Below, in pieces: positions 35,856 to 47,499 of a stretch of DNA of 64,000 nucleotides. The stretch's first letter is position 1, and each line of letters begins with the position of its first letter. Under the pieces are notes generated by a model that was given only the letters and a program-made list of their open reading frames with translations, was not told the DNA's origin and searched no databases. Source of the stretch: Raphanus sativus (taxonomy: Eukaryota > Streptophyta > Magnoliopsida > Brassicales > Brassicaceae); NCBI RefSeq assembly GCF_000801105.2, contig NC_079515.1, positions 4,278,001 through 4,342,000 of the forward strand, written 5' to 3'. A program made the position numbers and the translations under genes.

Positions 35856-38800
35856 ATGTTAATTTCACTAATCTATGTAGTATATCAAATTTTAGTAAAC
35901 GAAATATTAAAAATTAGAATGGTTCCTATATACCATGAAAGAAACTTTAGAATACATTAATTCAATTTAGAATGTGGTTTGAAATTTTTTAAACAAAAGT
36001 AAAGAGTATAAACTTCAGTATATAGAGCATTTACCGAAAACTCATTATTTTAGAAAGGGTTAACCCACGGATATTTAAAAAAAAAATCAAAAATATGGAA
36101 ATCTGGTTTGAGTGTATAGTTTCTTCGAGAACTAACATAAGATGATGGTCAAAGAGTTTATAACCTCTGTTGTATCTGTTTCTCTAGATAATGAATATTT
36201 TATAATGCTAATTCTATTAATCTAGGCAGTATATGAAATTTTAGTAAACGAATTATCAAAAAATTAGAATGATTCCTATATATCATCAAAAAAGTTCAAA
36301 ACACATTAATTCAAATTTAGAATGTGGTTTCAAAATTTTTAAACAAAAGTAAAGAGTATAAACTTCAGTATATAGAGCATTTACCGAAAACTCATTATTT
36401 TAAAAAGGGTTAACCCACGGATTTTGGAAAAATTTCAAAAATATGGAAATCTGGTTTTAGTGTATAGTTTCGTCGAGCACTAACATAATATTATGGTCAA
36501 TGAGTTTAGAACCTATGTTGTCTCTGTTTCTCTAGATAATGAATATTTTATAATGTTAATTCCACTAACTTATGCAGTATATGAAATTTTAGTAAACTAA
36601 ATATTAAAAAATTAGAATGATTCCTATATACCATGAAACATAGTTTAGAATACATTAATTCAAATGTATAATGTAGTTTGAAATTTTTAAACTAAAGTGA
36701 AGAGTATAAACTTCGGTATATATCATTTACCTAAAACTCAATATTTTTGAAAGGGTTAACCCACAAATTTTTTTTAAAAAATCTATAATATGAAAATCTG
36801 GTTTTAATGTAATTTTTCATCATAACTGACATAAGATGATGGTCAAAGAGTTTAGAACCTCTGTTGTCTCTGTTTCTCTAGATAATGAAGATTTTATAAT
36901 GGTAATTCCATTAATCTAGGTAGTATATGAAATTTTAGTAAACGAAATATCAAAAAAATTAGAATGATTCATATATATCATGAAAGAAAATATATAATAA
37001 ATTAATTCAATATAGAATATGGTTTGAAATATTATAAACAAAAGTAAAGATTATAAACTTCTCTATATAGAGCATTCACCAAAAACTATTTAGTTTAGAA
37101 GGGATTAACCCAAGGATTTTGTAAAAAATTTCAAAAAATATGGAAATATGGTTTTAGTGTATAGTTTCATCGAACACTAACATAAGATGATGGTCAAAGA
37201 GTTTAGAACCTCTGTTGTCTCTGTTTCTCTAGATAATGAAGATTTTATAATGTTAATTCTACTAATCTAGGCAGTATATGAAATTTTAGTAAACTAAATA
37301 TCAAAAAATTAGAAAGATTCCTATATACCATAAAAGAGAGTTTATAATACATTAATACAAATGTACAATGTGGTTTTGAAATTTTTAATCTAAACTGAAG
37401 AGTATAAACTTCAGTATATAGAGCATTTACCGAAAACTCAATATTTTTGAAGGGGTTAACCCACGAATTTTGAAAAAAAAAAATCAAAATATGAAAATCT
37501 GGTTTTAGTGTATAGTTTCATCGAGAACTGACGTAAGATGATAGTCAAAGAGGTTTAGTACATTTGTTGTCTCTGTTTCTCTAGATAATAAAGATTTTAT
37601 AATGGTAATTCCACTAATCTATGCAGTATATGAAGTTTTAGTAAACGAAATATTAAAAAATTAGAATGATTCCTATATACCATGAAACATAGTTTAGAAT
37701 ACATTAATTCAAATGTAGAATGTGATTTGAAAATTTTAAACTAAATTGAAGAGTATAAACTTCAGTATATATTATTTACCGAAAACTCAATATTTTTGAA
37801 GGGGCCCACGGATTTTGAAAAAAATCTAAAATATGAAAATCTGGTTTTAGTGTATAGTTTCATCGAGAACTGACATAAGATGATGATCAAAGAGGTTTAG
37901 TACATTTGTTGTCTCCGTTTCTCTAGATAATAAAGATTTTATAATTGTAATTCCACAAAACTATGCTATATATGAAATTTTAGTAAATGAAATATTAAAA
38001 AATTATAATGATTCCTATATTCCATGAAAGAAACTTTAGAATACATTAATTCAAATTTAGAATTTTTTTAAAAAATTGTTTAAACAAAAGTAAAGAGTAT
38101 AAACTTCAGTACATAGGACATTTACCGAAAACTCATTATTTTAGAAGGGGTTACCCACAGATTTTGGAAAAATTTCAAAAATATGGAAATCTAGTTTTAG
38201 TGTATAGTTTCATTGAGCACTAACATAAGATGATGGTCAAAGATTTTAGAACCTATGTTGTCTCTGTTTCTTTAGATAATGAAGATTTTATAATGTTAAT
38301 TCCACTAATCTAGGCAGTATATGAAATTTTAGTAAACTAAATATTAAAAAATTAGAAAGATTCCTATATACCATGAAGATAGTTTAGAATACATTAATTC
38401 AAATGTAGAATGTGGTTTGAAATTTTTAAATTAAGTGAAGAATATAAACTTTAGTATATATTATTTACCGGTTTTAGTGTATAGTTTCATCGGGAACTAA
38501 CATAAGATGAGGGTCAAAGAGGTTTAGAACTTTTGTTGTCTCCGTTTCTCTAGATAATAAAGATTTTATAATGGTAATTCCACTATTCTAGTCAGTATAT
38601 GAATTTTAGTAAACTAAATATTAAAAATTAGAATGATTCCTATATACCATGAAAGATAGTTTAGAATACATGAATTCAATTGACGAATGTGGTTTGAAAT
38701 TTTAAACAAAAGTGAACAGTATAAACTTCCGAGGATATAGCATTTACATAGAACTCATTATTTTAGAAGGGGACCCACGGATTTTGGAAAATTTTCAAAA

Positions 38801-41800
38801 ATATGGAAATATTGTTTTAGTGTATAGTTTCATCGAGCACTAACATAATATGATGGTCAAAGAGTTTAGAACCTCTGTTATCTATGTTTCTCTAGATAAT
38901 GAAGATTTTATAATGCTAATTCCACTTATGTTGCAGTATATGAAATTTTAGTAAACTAAATATTAAAAAATTAGAATGATTTCTATGTACCATGAAAGAT
39001 ATTTTTGAATACATTGATTCAAATGTAGAATGTGGTTTGAAAATTTTAAACTAAAGTGAAGAGTATAAACTTTAGTATATAGAGCATATACCGAAAACTC
39101 AATATTTTTTACGGATTTTGAAAAAAAAATTCAAAAATATGAAAATCTGTTTTAGTGTATAGTTTCATCGAGAACTTACAAAAGATGATGGTCAAAAACA
39201 TTTAGGACATTTTTTGGTCTCCGTTTCTCTAGATAATGAAGATTTTATAATGGTAATTCTACTAATCTAGGCAGTATATGAAATTTCAGTATATTAAATT
39301 TTAGGAAACTAAATTATTAAAAATAGAATGATTCCTATATACCATGAACGAAACTTTAGAATACATTAATTCAAATTTAGAATGTGGTTTGAAAACTTTT
39401 AAACAAAATTAAAGAGTATAAACTTCAGTATATGGAGCATTTACCGAAAACTCATTATTTTAGAAGGGGTTAATCCATGGATTTTGGAAAAATTTCAAAA
39501 ATATGGAAATCTGGTTTTAGTGTGTAGTTTCATGAGCACTAATATAAGATTATGGTCAAAGATTTTAGAACCTCTGTTGTCTCTGTTTCTCTAGATAATG
39601 AAGATTTTATAATGATAATTCCACTAATTTATGCAGTATATGAAATTTTTGTAAACAAAATATAAAAAAATAGAATGATTCCTATATACCATTAAAAAAA
39701 CTTTAGAATACATTAATTCAAATTTCGAATGTGGTATGAAATTTTGTAAACAAATGTAAAGAGTATAAACTTCAATATATAGAGTATTTACCGAAAACGC
39801 ATTATTTTAGAAGAGGTTAACCCACGGATTTTGGAAAAAATTCAAAAATATGGAAATCTAGTTTTAGTGTATAGTTTCATCGAGCACTAAAATAAGATAA
39901 TGGTCAAAGAGTTTATAACCTATGTTGTCTCTGTTTCTCTAGATAATAAATATTTTATAATGTTAATTCCACTAACCTAGGCAGTATATGAAATTTTAGT
40001 AAACTAAATATTAAAAAAAATAGAATGATTCCTAAATACCATGAAACATAGTTTAAAATACAATAATTTAAATGTAGAATGTGGTTTGAAATTTTTAATC
40101 TAAAGTGAAGAATATAAACTTCAGTATATATAGCATTTACCGAAAACTCAATATTTTTGAAGGGGTTAGTCCACGGAAAAAATCAAAAATATGAAAATCT
40201 GATTTAAGTGTATAGTTTCATCGAGAACTGACATAATATGATGGTCAAAGTGGTTTAGAACCCTTGTTGTCTCCGTTTCTCTAGATAATAAAGATTTTAT
40301 AATGGAAATTTCACAATTCTAGTTAGTATATGAAATTTTAGTAAACTAAATATTGAAAAATTATAATGATTCTTATATACCATGAAAGGTAGTTTAGAAT
40401 ACATTAATTCAATTATCGAATGTGCTTTGAAATATTAAACAAAAGTGAACAGTATAAACTTCTATATATAGAGCATTTACTGAAAACTCATTATTTTAGA
40501 AGGGGTTAACCCACGTATTTTGGAAAAAAAATTAAAAATATGGAAATCTTGTTTTAGTGTATAGTTTCATTGAGCACTAAAATAAGATGATGGTCAAAGA
40601 GTTTAGAACCTCTGTTGTCTCTGTTTCTCTAGATAATAAAGATTTTATAATGCTAATTCCAATAATCTAGGCAATATATGAAATTTTAGTAAACTAAATA
40701 TTAAAAATTAGAATGATTTCTATATACCATGAAAGATAGTTTAGAATACATTAATTCAAATGTAGAATGTGGTTTGAAATTTTTAAACTAAAATGAACAG
40801 TATAAACTTCAGTATAGAGCATTTAGCGAAAACTCTATATTTTTGAAGGGCTTAAACCCACGGATTTTGAAAAGAAAAATCAAAATATGAAAATTTTATT
40901 TTAGTGTATAGTTTCATTGAAAATTGACATAAGATGATGGTCAAAAGGTTTAGAACATTTTTTGTCTCTGTTTCTCTAGATAATGAAGATTTTATAATGG
41001 TAACTGAAATTCTACTAATCTAGGCAGTATATGAAATTTTAGTAAACAAAATATTATAAAATTAGAATGATTCATATATACCATGAAAGAGACTTTAGAA
41101 TACATCAATTCAAATGTATAATGTAGTTTTAAATTTTTAAAACAAAAGTGAAGAGTATAAACTTCATTATACAGAGGATTTAACGAAAACTCACTATTTT
41201 AAAAGGGTTAACCAACGGATTTTGATTTTTTTTCAAAAATATGAAAATCTGGTTTTAGTGTATAGTTTCTTATAGGACTGACATAAGATGATGGTCAAAG
41301 AGGTTTAGAACATTTGTTGTCTCCGTTTCTTTAGATAATAAAGATTTTATAATGGTAATTCCACTATTCTAGTCAGTATATGAAATTTTTATAAACTAAA
41401 TATTAAAAAAATAGAATGATTCATATATACCATGAAAGATAGTTTATAATACATTAATTCAATTGTCAAATGTGGTTTGAAATTTTAAACAAAAATGAAC
41501 AGTATAAACTTCCGTATATAGCATTTACCGAAAGCTCATTATTTTAGAAGGGTTAACCCATGGATTTTGGAAAATTTTCAATAATATGGAAATCTTGTTT
41601 TAGTGTATAGTTTCGTCGAGCACTAACATAAGATGATGGTCAAAGATTTTAGAACCTTTGTTGTCTTTGTTTCTCTAGATAATGAAGATTTTATATTGTT
41701 AATTCCACTAATCTAGGCATTATATGAAATTTTAGTAAACTAAATATTAAAAAATAGAATGATTCATATATACCCTGAAAGATAGACTAGAATACATTAG

Positions 41801-42916
41801 TTTAAATGTAGAATGTGGTTTGAAAATTTTAAACTAAACCGAAGAGTATAAATCAGTATATAGAGCATTTACAGAAAACTCAATATTTTTGAAGAGGTTA
41901 ACCCACGGATTTTGAAAAAAATTCAAATATATGAAAATCTGGTTTTAGTGCATAGTTTCATCGAGAACTGACATAAGATGATGGTCAAAGAGGTTTAGTA
42001 CATTCGTTGTCTCCGTTTCTCTAGATAATAAAAAGTTTATAATGGCAATTCTACTAAGCTATGCAGTATATGAAATTTTAATAAACGAAATATTAAAAAA
42101 TTAGAATGATTCCTATATATCATGAAAGAAACTTTAGAATACATTAATTCAAATTTAGAATGTGGTTTGAAATTTTTTAAACAAAAATAAAGATTATAAA
42201 CTTTAGTATATAGAGCATTTACCAGAACTCATTATTTTAGAAGGGGTTACCCACGGAATTTGGAAAATTTTCAAAAATATGGAAATCTGGTTTTAGTGTA
42301 TAGTTTCATCGAGCACCAACATAAGATGATGGTCAAAGAGTTTAGAACCTCTGTTGTCTATGTTTCTCTAGATAATGAAGATTTTATAATGTTAATTCCA
42401 CTAATCTAGGCAGTATATGAAATTTTAGTAAATGAAATATTAAAAATTTAGAATGGTTCTTATATATCATGAAAGAAACTTTAGAATACATTAATTCAAA
42501 TGTAGAATGTAGTTTGAAATTTTTTAAACAAAAGTAAAGATTATAAACTTCTGTATATAGAGCATTTACTGAAAAATCATTATTTTAGAAGGGATTAACC
42601 CACGGATTTTGTAAAAAAATTCAAAAATATGGAAATCTGGTTTTAGTGTATAGTTTCTTCGAGCACTAACATAAGATGATGGTCAAAGAGTTTAGAACCT
42701 CTTTTGTCTCTGTTTCTCTAGATAATGAAGATTTTATAATGCTAATTCCACTAATCTATGCAGTATATGAAATTTTAGTAAATGAAATATTAAAAATTTA
42801 GAATGATTCTTATATACCATGAAAGAAACTTTAGAATACATTAATTCAAATGTAGAATGTAGTTTGAAATTTTTTAAACAAAAGTAAAGATTATAAACTT
42901 CTGTATATTGAACATT

Positions 42917-43209
42917 TTTTTTGATGACCCTGGTATCCGAATGCCTCGGGAGGAATCCGACTAGCGCCTAATGACCGTCTCGGAAATCTGGGCATTGCCC
43001 GCCAGAGAGCCCGCCGAAGGCATCCAAGAGGGCTGGTGATCACCCCATGTTAAGCCACCAGTGGCCACGCGCAGCAGATCTGGGCTTCTCCGTATTGGGC
43101 CCAAAGGTCCCTCAAGATAATCACCACAAATCTGCAAGAGGTAGCCTCGAACCCTCGACCTTGTGGGCAACAGGAGGGAGCACATACCACTTGACCACTG
43201 ACACGTGGT
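42917..43209 (-). mobile_element. tRNA-derived SINE inside the array, minus strand
   Basis: Minus strand begins near ccacgtgtcagtggtcaag with an A box (tggtcaagtgg) and, about 35 bases on, a B box (ggttcgagg). It is GC-rich in AT-rich surroundings and ends in a short A tail (plus tttttt at 42917-42922). Flanking 15 bp copies tgtatattgaacatt (42902-42916) and tgtatatagaacatt (43210-43224) differ at one base. The sequence differs from the SINE at 1947, so it is another family. Confidence 0.88.
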
Positions 43210-43220
43210 TGTATATAGAA

Positions 43221-43577
43221 CATTATAATATCTTCATTATCTAGAGAAACATAGACAACATAGGTTTTAAACTCTTTGACCATCATCTTATGTTAGTGCT
43301 CGATGAAACTATACACTAAAACTAGATTTTCATATTTTTGAAATTTTTACAAAATCCGTGGGTTAATCCCTTCTAAAATAATGATTTTTCGGTATATAGA
43401 ACATTTACCGAAAAATCATTTATTTTAGAAGGGATTAACCCACGGATTTTGTAAAAATTTCAAAAATATGAAAATCTAGTTTAGTGTATAGTTTCATCGA
43501 GCACTAACATAAGATGATGGTCAAAGAGTTCAAAACCTATGTTGTCTGTTTCTCTAGATAATGAAGATATTATAATG
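43221..43577. repeat. near-perfect inverted repeat of a satellite unit (hairpin)
   Basis: The left arm 43221-43393 is the reverse complement of the right arm 43407-43577, with a 13 bp spacer (atatagaacattt). By eye there is one substitution and about three small indels over some 172 bp. The right arm is in the normal array direction; the left arm is the only reversed unit in the array and adjoins the SINE. Transcription would give a long hairpin RNA. Confidence 0.93.
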
Positions 43578-45690
43578 TTAATTTCACCAATCTATGCAGT
43601 ATATGAAATTTTAGTAAACTGAATATTAAAAAATTAGAATGATTCCTATATACCATGAAAAATAGTATAGAATACAGTAATTCAAATGTAGAATGTGGTT
43701 TGAAAATTTTAAACTATAGTGAAGAGTATAAACTTCAGTATATAGAACATTTACCAAAAACTCAATATATTTGAAGGGGTTAACCTACGGATTTTGAAAA
43801 AAAAAATCAAAAATATGGAAATATGGTTTTAGTGTATAGTTTCATCGAGAACTAACATATGATGATGGTCGAAGATATTTAGTACATTTGTTGTCTCTGT
43901 TTCTCTAGATAATGAATATTTTATAATGGTAATTCTACTAATCTATGCAGTATTTGAAATTTTAGTAAACGAAATATTAAAAAATTAGAATGATTCCTAT
44001 ATACCATAAAAGAAACTTTAGAATACACTAATTTGTGTTTTCAACCAAAATTAATATACTTTTCTTTTTGAACTTCCAAAATTAATATACTTATAATTTG
44101 AAAGAAAGGAAATCTAATCTATTAAAAGTGAAGTACAAATAAAAACTAACCCTTAAACTTGCACAATATTTACAATCCTATGCCACTAAATTAATTAATA
44201 AATCTAATTTAAGTATGTATTATATTTTCCTTATTTAACTAATATTAAAACTACTACTTGCTATAATCTAGCTAACCAACAAACTTACCATATTTTGATA
44301 TTCTATGCAGTTAATTAAAAATAAATTTCTATTATTGTTATTGTTTTTATGTTGTAATTAAAAATAACATAAATTTTATTGTAAAATATTGACATACACA
44401 CACAAATTATTTATTTAAATCCAGTATAACAATGTAAAACGTTAGATAGACCAAAAAATTGAAGAATGAGTAATAGTTATTTACGTTGTTGTTGTTTTAG
44501 TACACTCGGTCTCATGCACTTCATCATGATGATGATTTTAATTTTGTGAAAATATATCGTAACTATATGTAATTAGACATATGCAGTAATAATAATTATA
44601 TATGCAGTTGAATAGAAAAAAATACAATACTGTTTTAAAATTACATACTTATATTTTTCATTATTTATTAATAATAAATTTATGTATCTATTTAATAAAA
44701 TTTAGAATGCAATATTTTTGAAAGCTATGTAGTTATATTTTTCATTATTTATTGGTAATATCTAAAAACTAAGAACCACATAAAAGAGTTATTTACATGA
44801 TATATAATTAAAATATAAGTTAGTATGTAAATATATTAGACATATGCATTAATAATAACTATCATGCAGTTGAATAATGAATAACACTTTTTAAATTATT
44901 CAGGTAAATATAATAATATACAGTTAGCAATATGATTTTTCGGATACCCTTTCAAGTATGGATCGTTTTTTTTAGGTATTAGATTTTTTGAGTTTTGAAA
45001 TTAGGTTCCGCTCAAGTATTATAATTTTTTTGGTAAATTTTGAGTCGGATCCTCCTAGTCCGATTGGGTTCAATTCTGATGTATTGGAACTTATTATCCA
45101 AATAATTAAACTATCTAAAATTTCAAATATTTTTACCAGAAATAGTTTCAAATAATTTTACCAGAAATAACCATATTACCTGAGTTGATTCAGATATTTT
45201 GTATTCAAACTAAAAATAATCTAAAATTAACAATAACAAAAAAGAACCACCACACCTATAAAATAAATATACCAAAAGTCTCTCAAGGCGATAGTACGGA
45301 CGGTGTTGTACGGCTCCGCCTCTCCTGCTCCGATTACCTCAACTTTCACAGATCCGGAACCCCTGCTTCTCCCTGAAGAACGTCGACTGAGTTTTGCTAC
45401 CTTCCAACACTCTAGTTGCCGTAGATCTACAGAACTTCTCGCGAGTTTGGTCTCCTTGTTCTCCCCTTCCATTATGGGGGGAGCTTGACGCCTCTGACCT
45501 CGCTAATCTACTCCGACGCTGGAGTCTACTACGGTGGTGCGGTTTCAGACCCTTGCCGTTCTTTTACCTCGACTCTGAGGTCCTTTCGGTGGTTCGTAAA
45601 GCTCAGTTTGTAAGTGTTGCTCGTAGAAGTGAAAGCGTAGTTCCTACAGTTATCTCACAACTTTCACTACTCTTCAACACTTCCTGAGCT

Positions 45691-47499
45691 ATGGCTAGCA
45701 ACAAGTTCTCGAGATCGGAGAAAGGGAAGTGGGCTGCTGAAGCTCCAAGGTCCCGTCGCAAACCCCCTCTACGGATTCCGAACTCTGTCAACGAGAACCT
45801 CATCGCAGAGCACAATCTCACCCTCATTGGTAGGGTTACAAACCCTTCCATCCAAAAAACCAGAGCTTTGGTGGATTTCTTCCTTCAACATTGGCATGTG
45901 GTGGGCTCGATCTCTGGTCGCGACCTTGGCCCCAATTTGTTTCAGTTCAAGTTCGAAACAGAACATGACCTCCTCTCCGTCCTCAACAAGGCACCCTTTC
46001 ACTTCAAGAAATGGATGGTGATTCTACAGAGGTGGGAGCCAATCGTGTCGGATAACTTTCCGGCTTACATCCCATTCTGGATAACTATCCATGGGATCCC
46101 TCTACATCACTGGACTGAAGAAACCATCACTGCTATCGGAGAAGAGCTAGGTCATGTCGAGAAAAAGGATATCGACCGTGGACGGGTTCGTGTTCTGATT
46201 AATGGCCTCAAGCCTCTCGAGATGGAGATGGATATCACTTTATCTTCTGGTGAAGTTAAGAGAGTGGAGTTTCAGTATGAAAAACTTGAAAAGCACTGCT
46301 TCTTGTGCAGCTCTCTCTCGCATGAAAAGGGCGACTGCCCATATCAGCGTCAGGCCCGAGACCTCCCGCCTTCGCGCCCAAGCATTTCTCAAACAAGAAC
46401 TATGGAGCGACTTGATGATGATAGGCGAAGGCAAGATGAGAAGAGATCTTCAAGGATTTCGTCCCGCTCTGAACGATACCCTCCTCCTCCTCTCCCGGAA
46501 CATCGGGGCTCTTCTCGTATGGGCTTCAACGAGTCTAACAGAGATCTCAATCTCCCCCATGGCTCTCAGAGACATTATCGCAACGTTTATGAAAGGAGAA
46601 AGGGTGATGTGAATAGGGACCTTCCTCGCTCCCAAGTCCAGGGACGAACTCCCTCATTCCATACTCCCTCTGGCACTCACAGATCTCAGGACTCAAGACT
46701 ACAAAGTGCCTCTCCGAAAAGCATATGGAGGCAAGTCCCAAGACAAGTAACTGGAGGTGATGCTTCTCACTCAGCTCCCTCCCAAGTCTCTCATACCCCC
46801 TCCCCGAGACCACACAGAGAGACTATGACAGGATCTGTCTCAAACCAGACTCGGGAACACAGTAACCGAAGTCTGGAAAGGAGATCTGCACTTGAAAGGC
46901 TTTCTGGAGGGCGGGTCCCTCTACTGGTTAATGGGGTTGCCAATTCTGATTCTGGGCGCCTCCAAGAAGTCGAGCTCCAATACTTGGATGACATTATGTC
47001 CCCTGAGCCGGCTGGACGAGTTTCTCTCCCATCGTCATCAAAGAAGATCCCTGCTGTATCCCCCTCTCCAAGTCTAGATGATCAGCCCTCTTCCCCAATA
47101 AGAACTCTTAGTGAAGACAGGCTTCATGTGTCACTTAGACTGGGCCCGTGTGTGCACTCTCCCTCTCCTCAACCGCCAGCACTTTCTGCAAAGGATAGAA
47201 AAGCAGCGGCAGCTGCAGCTAAGGCAGCAGGAAAGATGAAAGTGGTGAACCCTCCACCTTCGCGCAAACGAGCAGCTCGGTCTACTCCCCCAGGAGTAAG
47301 TCTAAAGAGACGCAGGGTCACTAAGTCACAGAGCTCCCCTCGCCGTAACTCCCCTCGCAGGAAGGCACCAGGGAATGCGATGGCAGCTGGAGATTCAAAC
47401 CCCCCGCAATCTGCTGGAACTCAACCAAGAACTACTCTCATTCCAGCAATCTCGAAGCGTAGGTCGGTTTTTCGGACCGATCAAAGCTCTCTTCCTTAG
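45691..47499 (+). CDS. LINE ORF1: DUF4283 and CCHC zinc-knuckle protein
   Basis: 602 residues. A DUF4283 domain spans about residues 40-190 (NLTLIGRVTNPSIQKTRALV through PFWITIHGIPLHHW). A zinc knuckle follows, with C203, C206, H211 and C216. The rest is basic and Ser/Pro/Arg-rich, as in other plant L1 ORF1 proteins, which bind the element RNA and help form the ribonucleoprotein. The ATG at 45691 is the first in this frame before the domain. The stop lies 98 bp before the first ATG of ORF2, but ORF2-like coding begins only a few bases after it. Upstream is the LINE leader. Confidence 0.9.
   Translation: MASNKFSRSEKGKWAAEAPRSRRKPPLRIPNSVNENLIAEHNLTLIGRVTNPSIQKTRALVDFFLQHWHVVGSISGRDLGPNLFQFKFETEHDLLSVLNKAPFHFKKWMVILQRWEPIVSDNFPAYIPFWITIHGIPLHHWTEETITAIGEELGHVEKKDIDRGRVRVLINGLKPLEMEMDITLSSGEVKRVEFQYEKLEKHCFLCSSLSHEKGDCPYQRQARDLPPSRPSISQTRTMERLDDDRRRQDEKRSSRISSRSERYPPPPLPEHRGSSRMGFNESNRDLNLPHGSQRHYRNVYERRKGDVNRDLPRSQVQGRTPSFHTPSGTHRSQDSRLQSASPKSIWRQVPRQVTGGDASHSAPSQVSHTPSPRPHRETMTGSVSNQTREHSNRSLERRSALERLSGGRVPLLVNGVANSDSGRLQEVELQYLDDIMSPEPAGRVSLPSSSKKIPAVSPSPSLDDQPSSPIRTLSEDRLHVSLRLGPCVHSPSPQPPALSAKDRKAAAAAAKAAGKMKVVNPPPSRKRAARSTPPGVSLKRRRVTKSQSSPRRNSPRRKAPGNAMAAGDSNPPQSAGTQPRTTLIPAISKRRSVFRTDQSSLP

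Larger units (their letters stand above)
25715..44035. repeat. satellite-like tandem array, ~347 bp unit, about 46 copies
   Basis: The landmark gaaatctggttttagtgtat recurs at about 25869, 26216, 26561, 26908, 27257, 27605 and so on, a mean step near 347 bp to the array end. Each unit carries, in order, aaaactcattattttagaag, ggttaacccacggattttg, the landmark, gatgatggtcaaagag, gtttctctagataatgaaga, cagtatatgaaattttagta, tagaatgattcctatatacc and gaatacattaattcaaatg. I count about 46 units including one inverted. Three insertions interrupt it: a Helitron, a TIR element and a SINE. Copies differ at many sites, and one near 38465 is short. No unit encodes a protein. Brassica subtelomeric repeats of about 350 bp are known, but I cannot tell whether this is one of them. 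Confidence 0.95.

Noticed and set aside
33678..37487. Short minus-strand frames (62-80 codons) inside array units
   Set aside because: They recur only because the repeat does, are rich in Phe/Leu/Lys, and are not open in most units.
25715..44035. CRISPR-like regular repeats
   Set aside because: The whole ~347 bp unit repeats with no unique spacers, in a plant genome. It is a tandem satellite.
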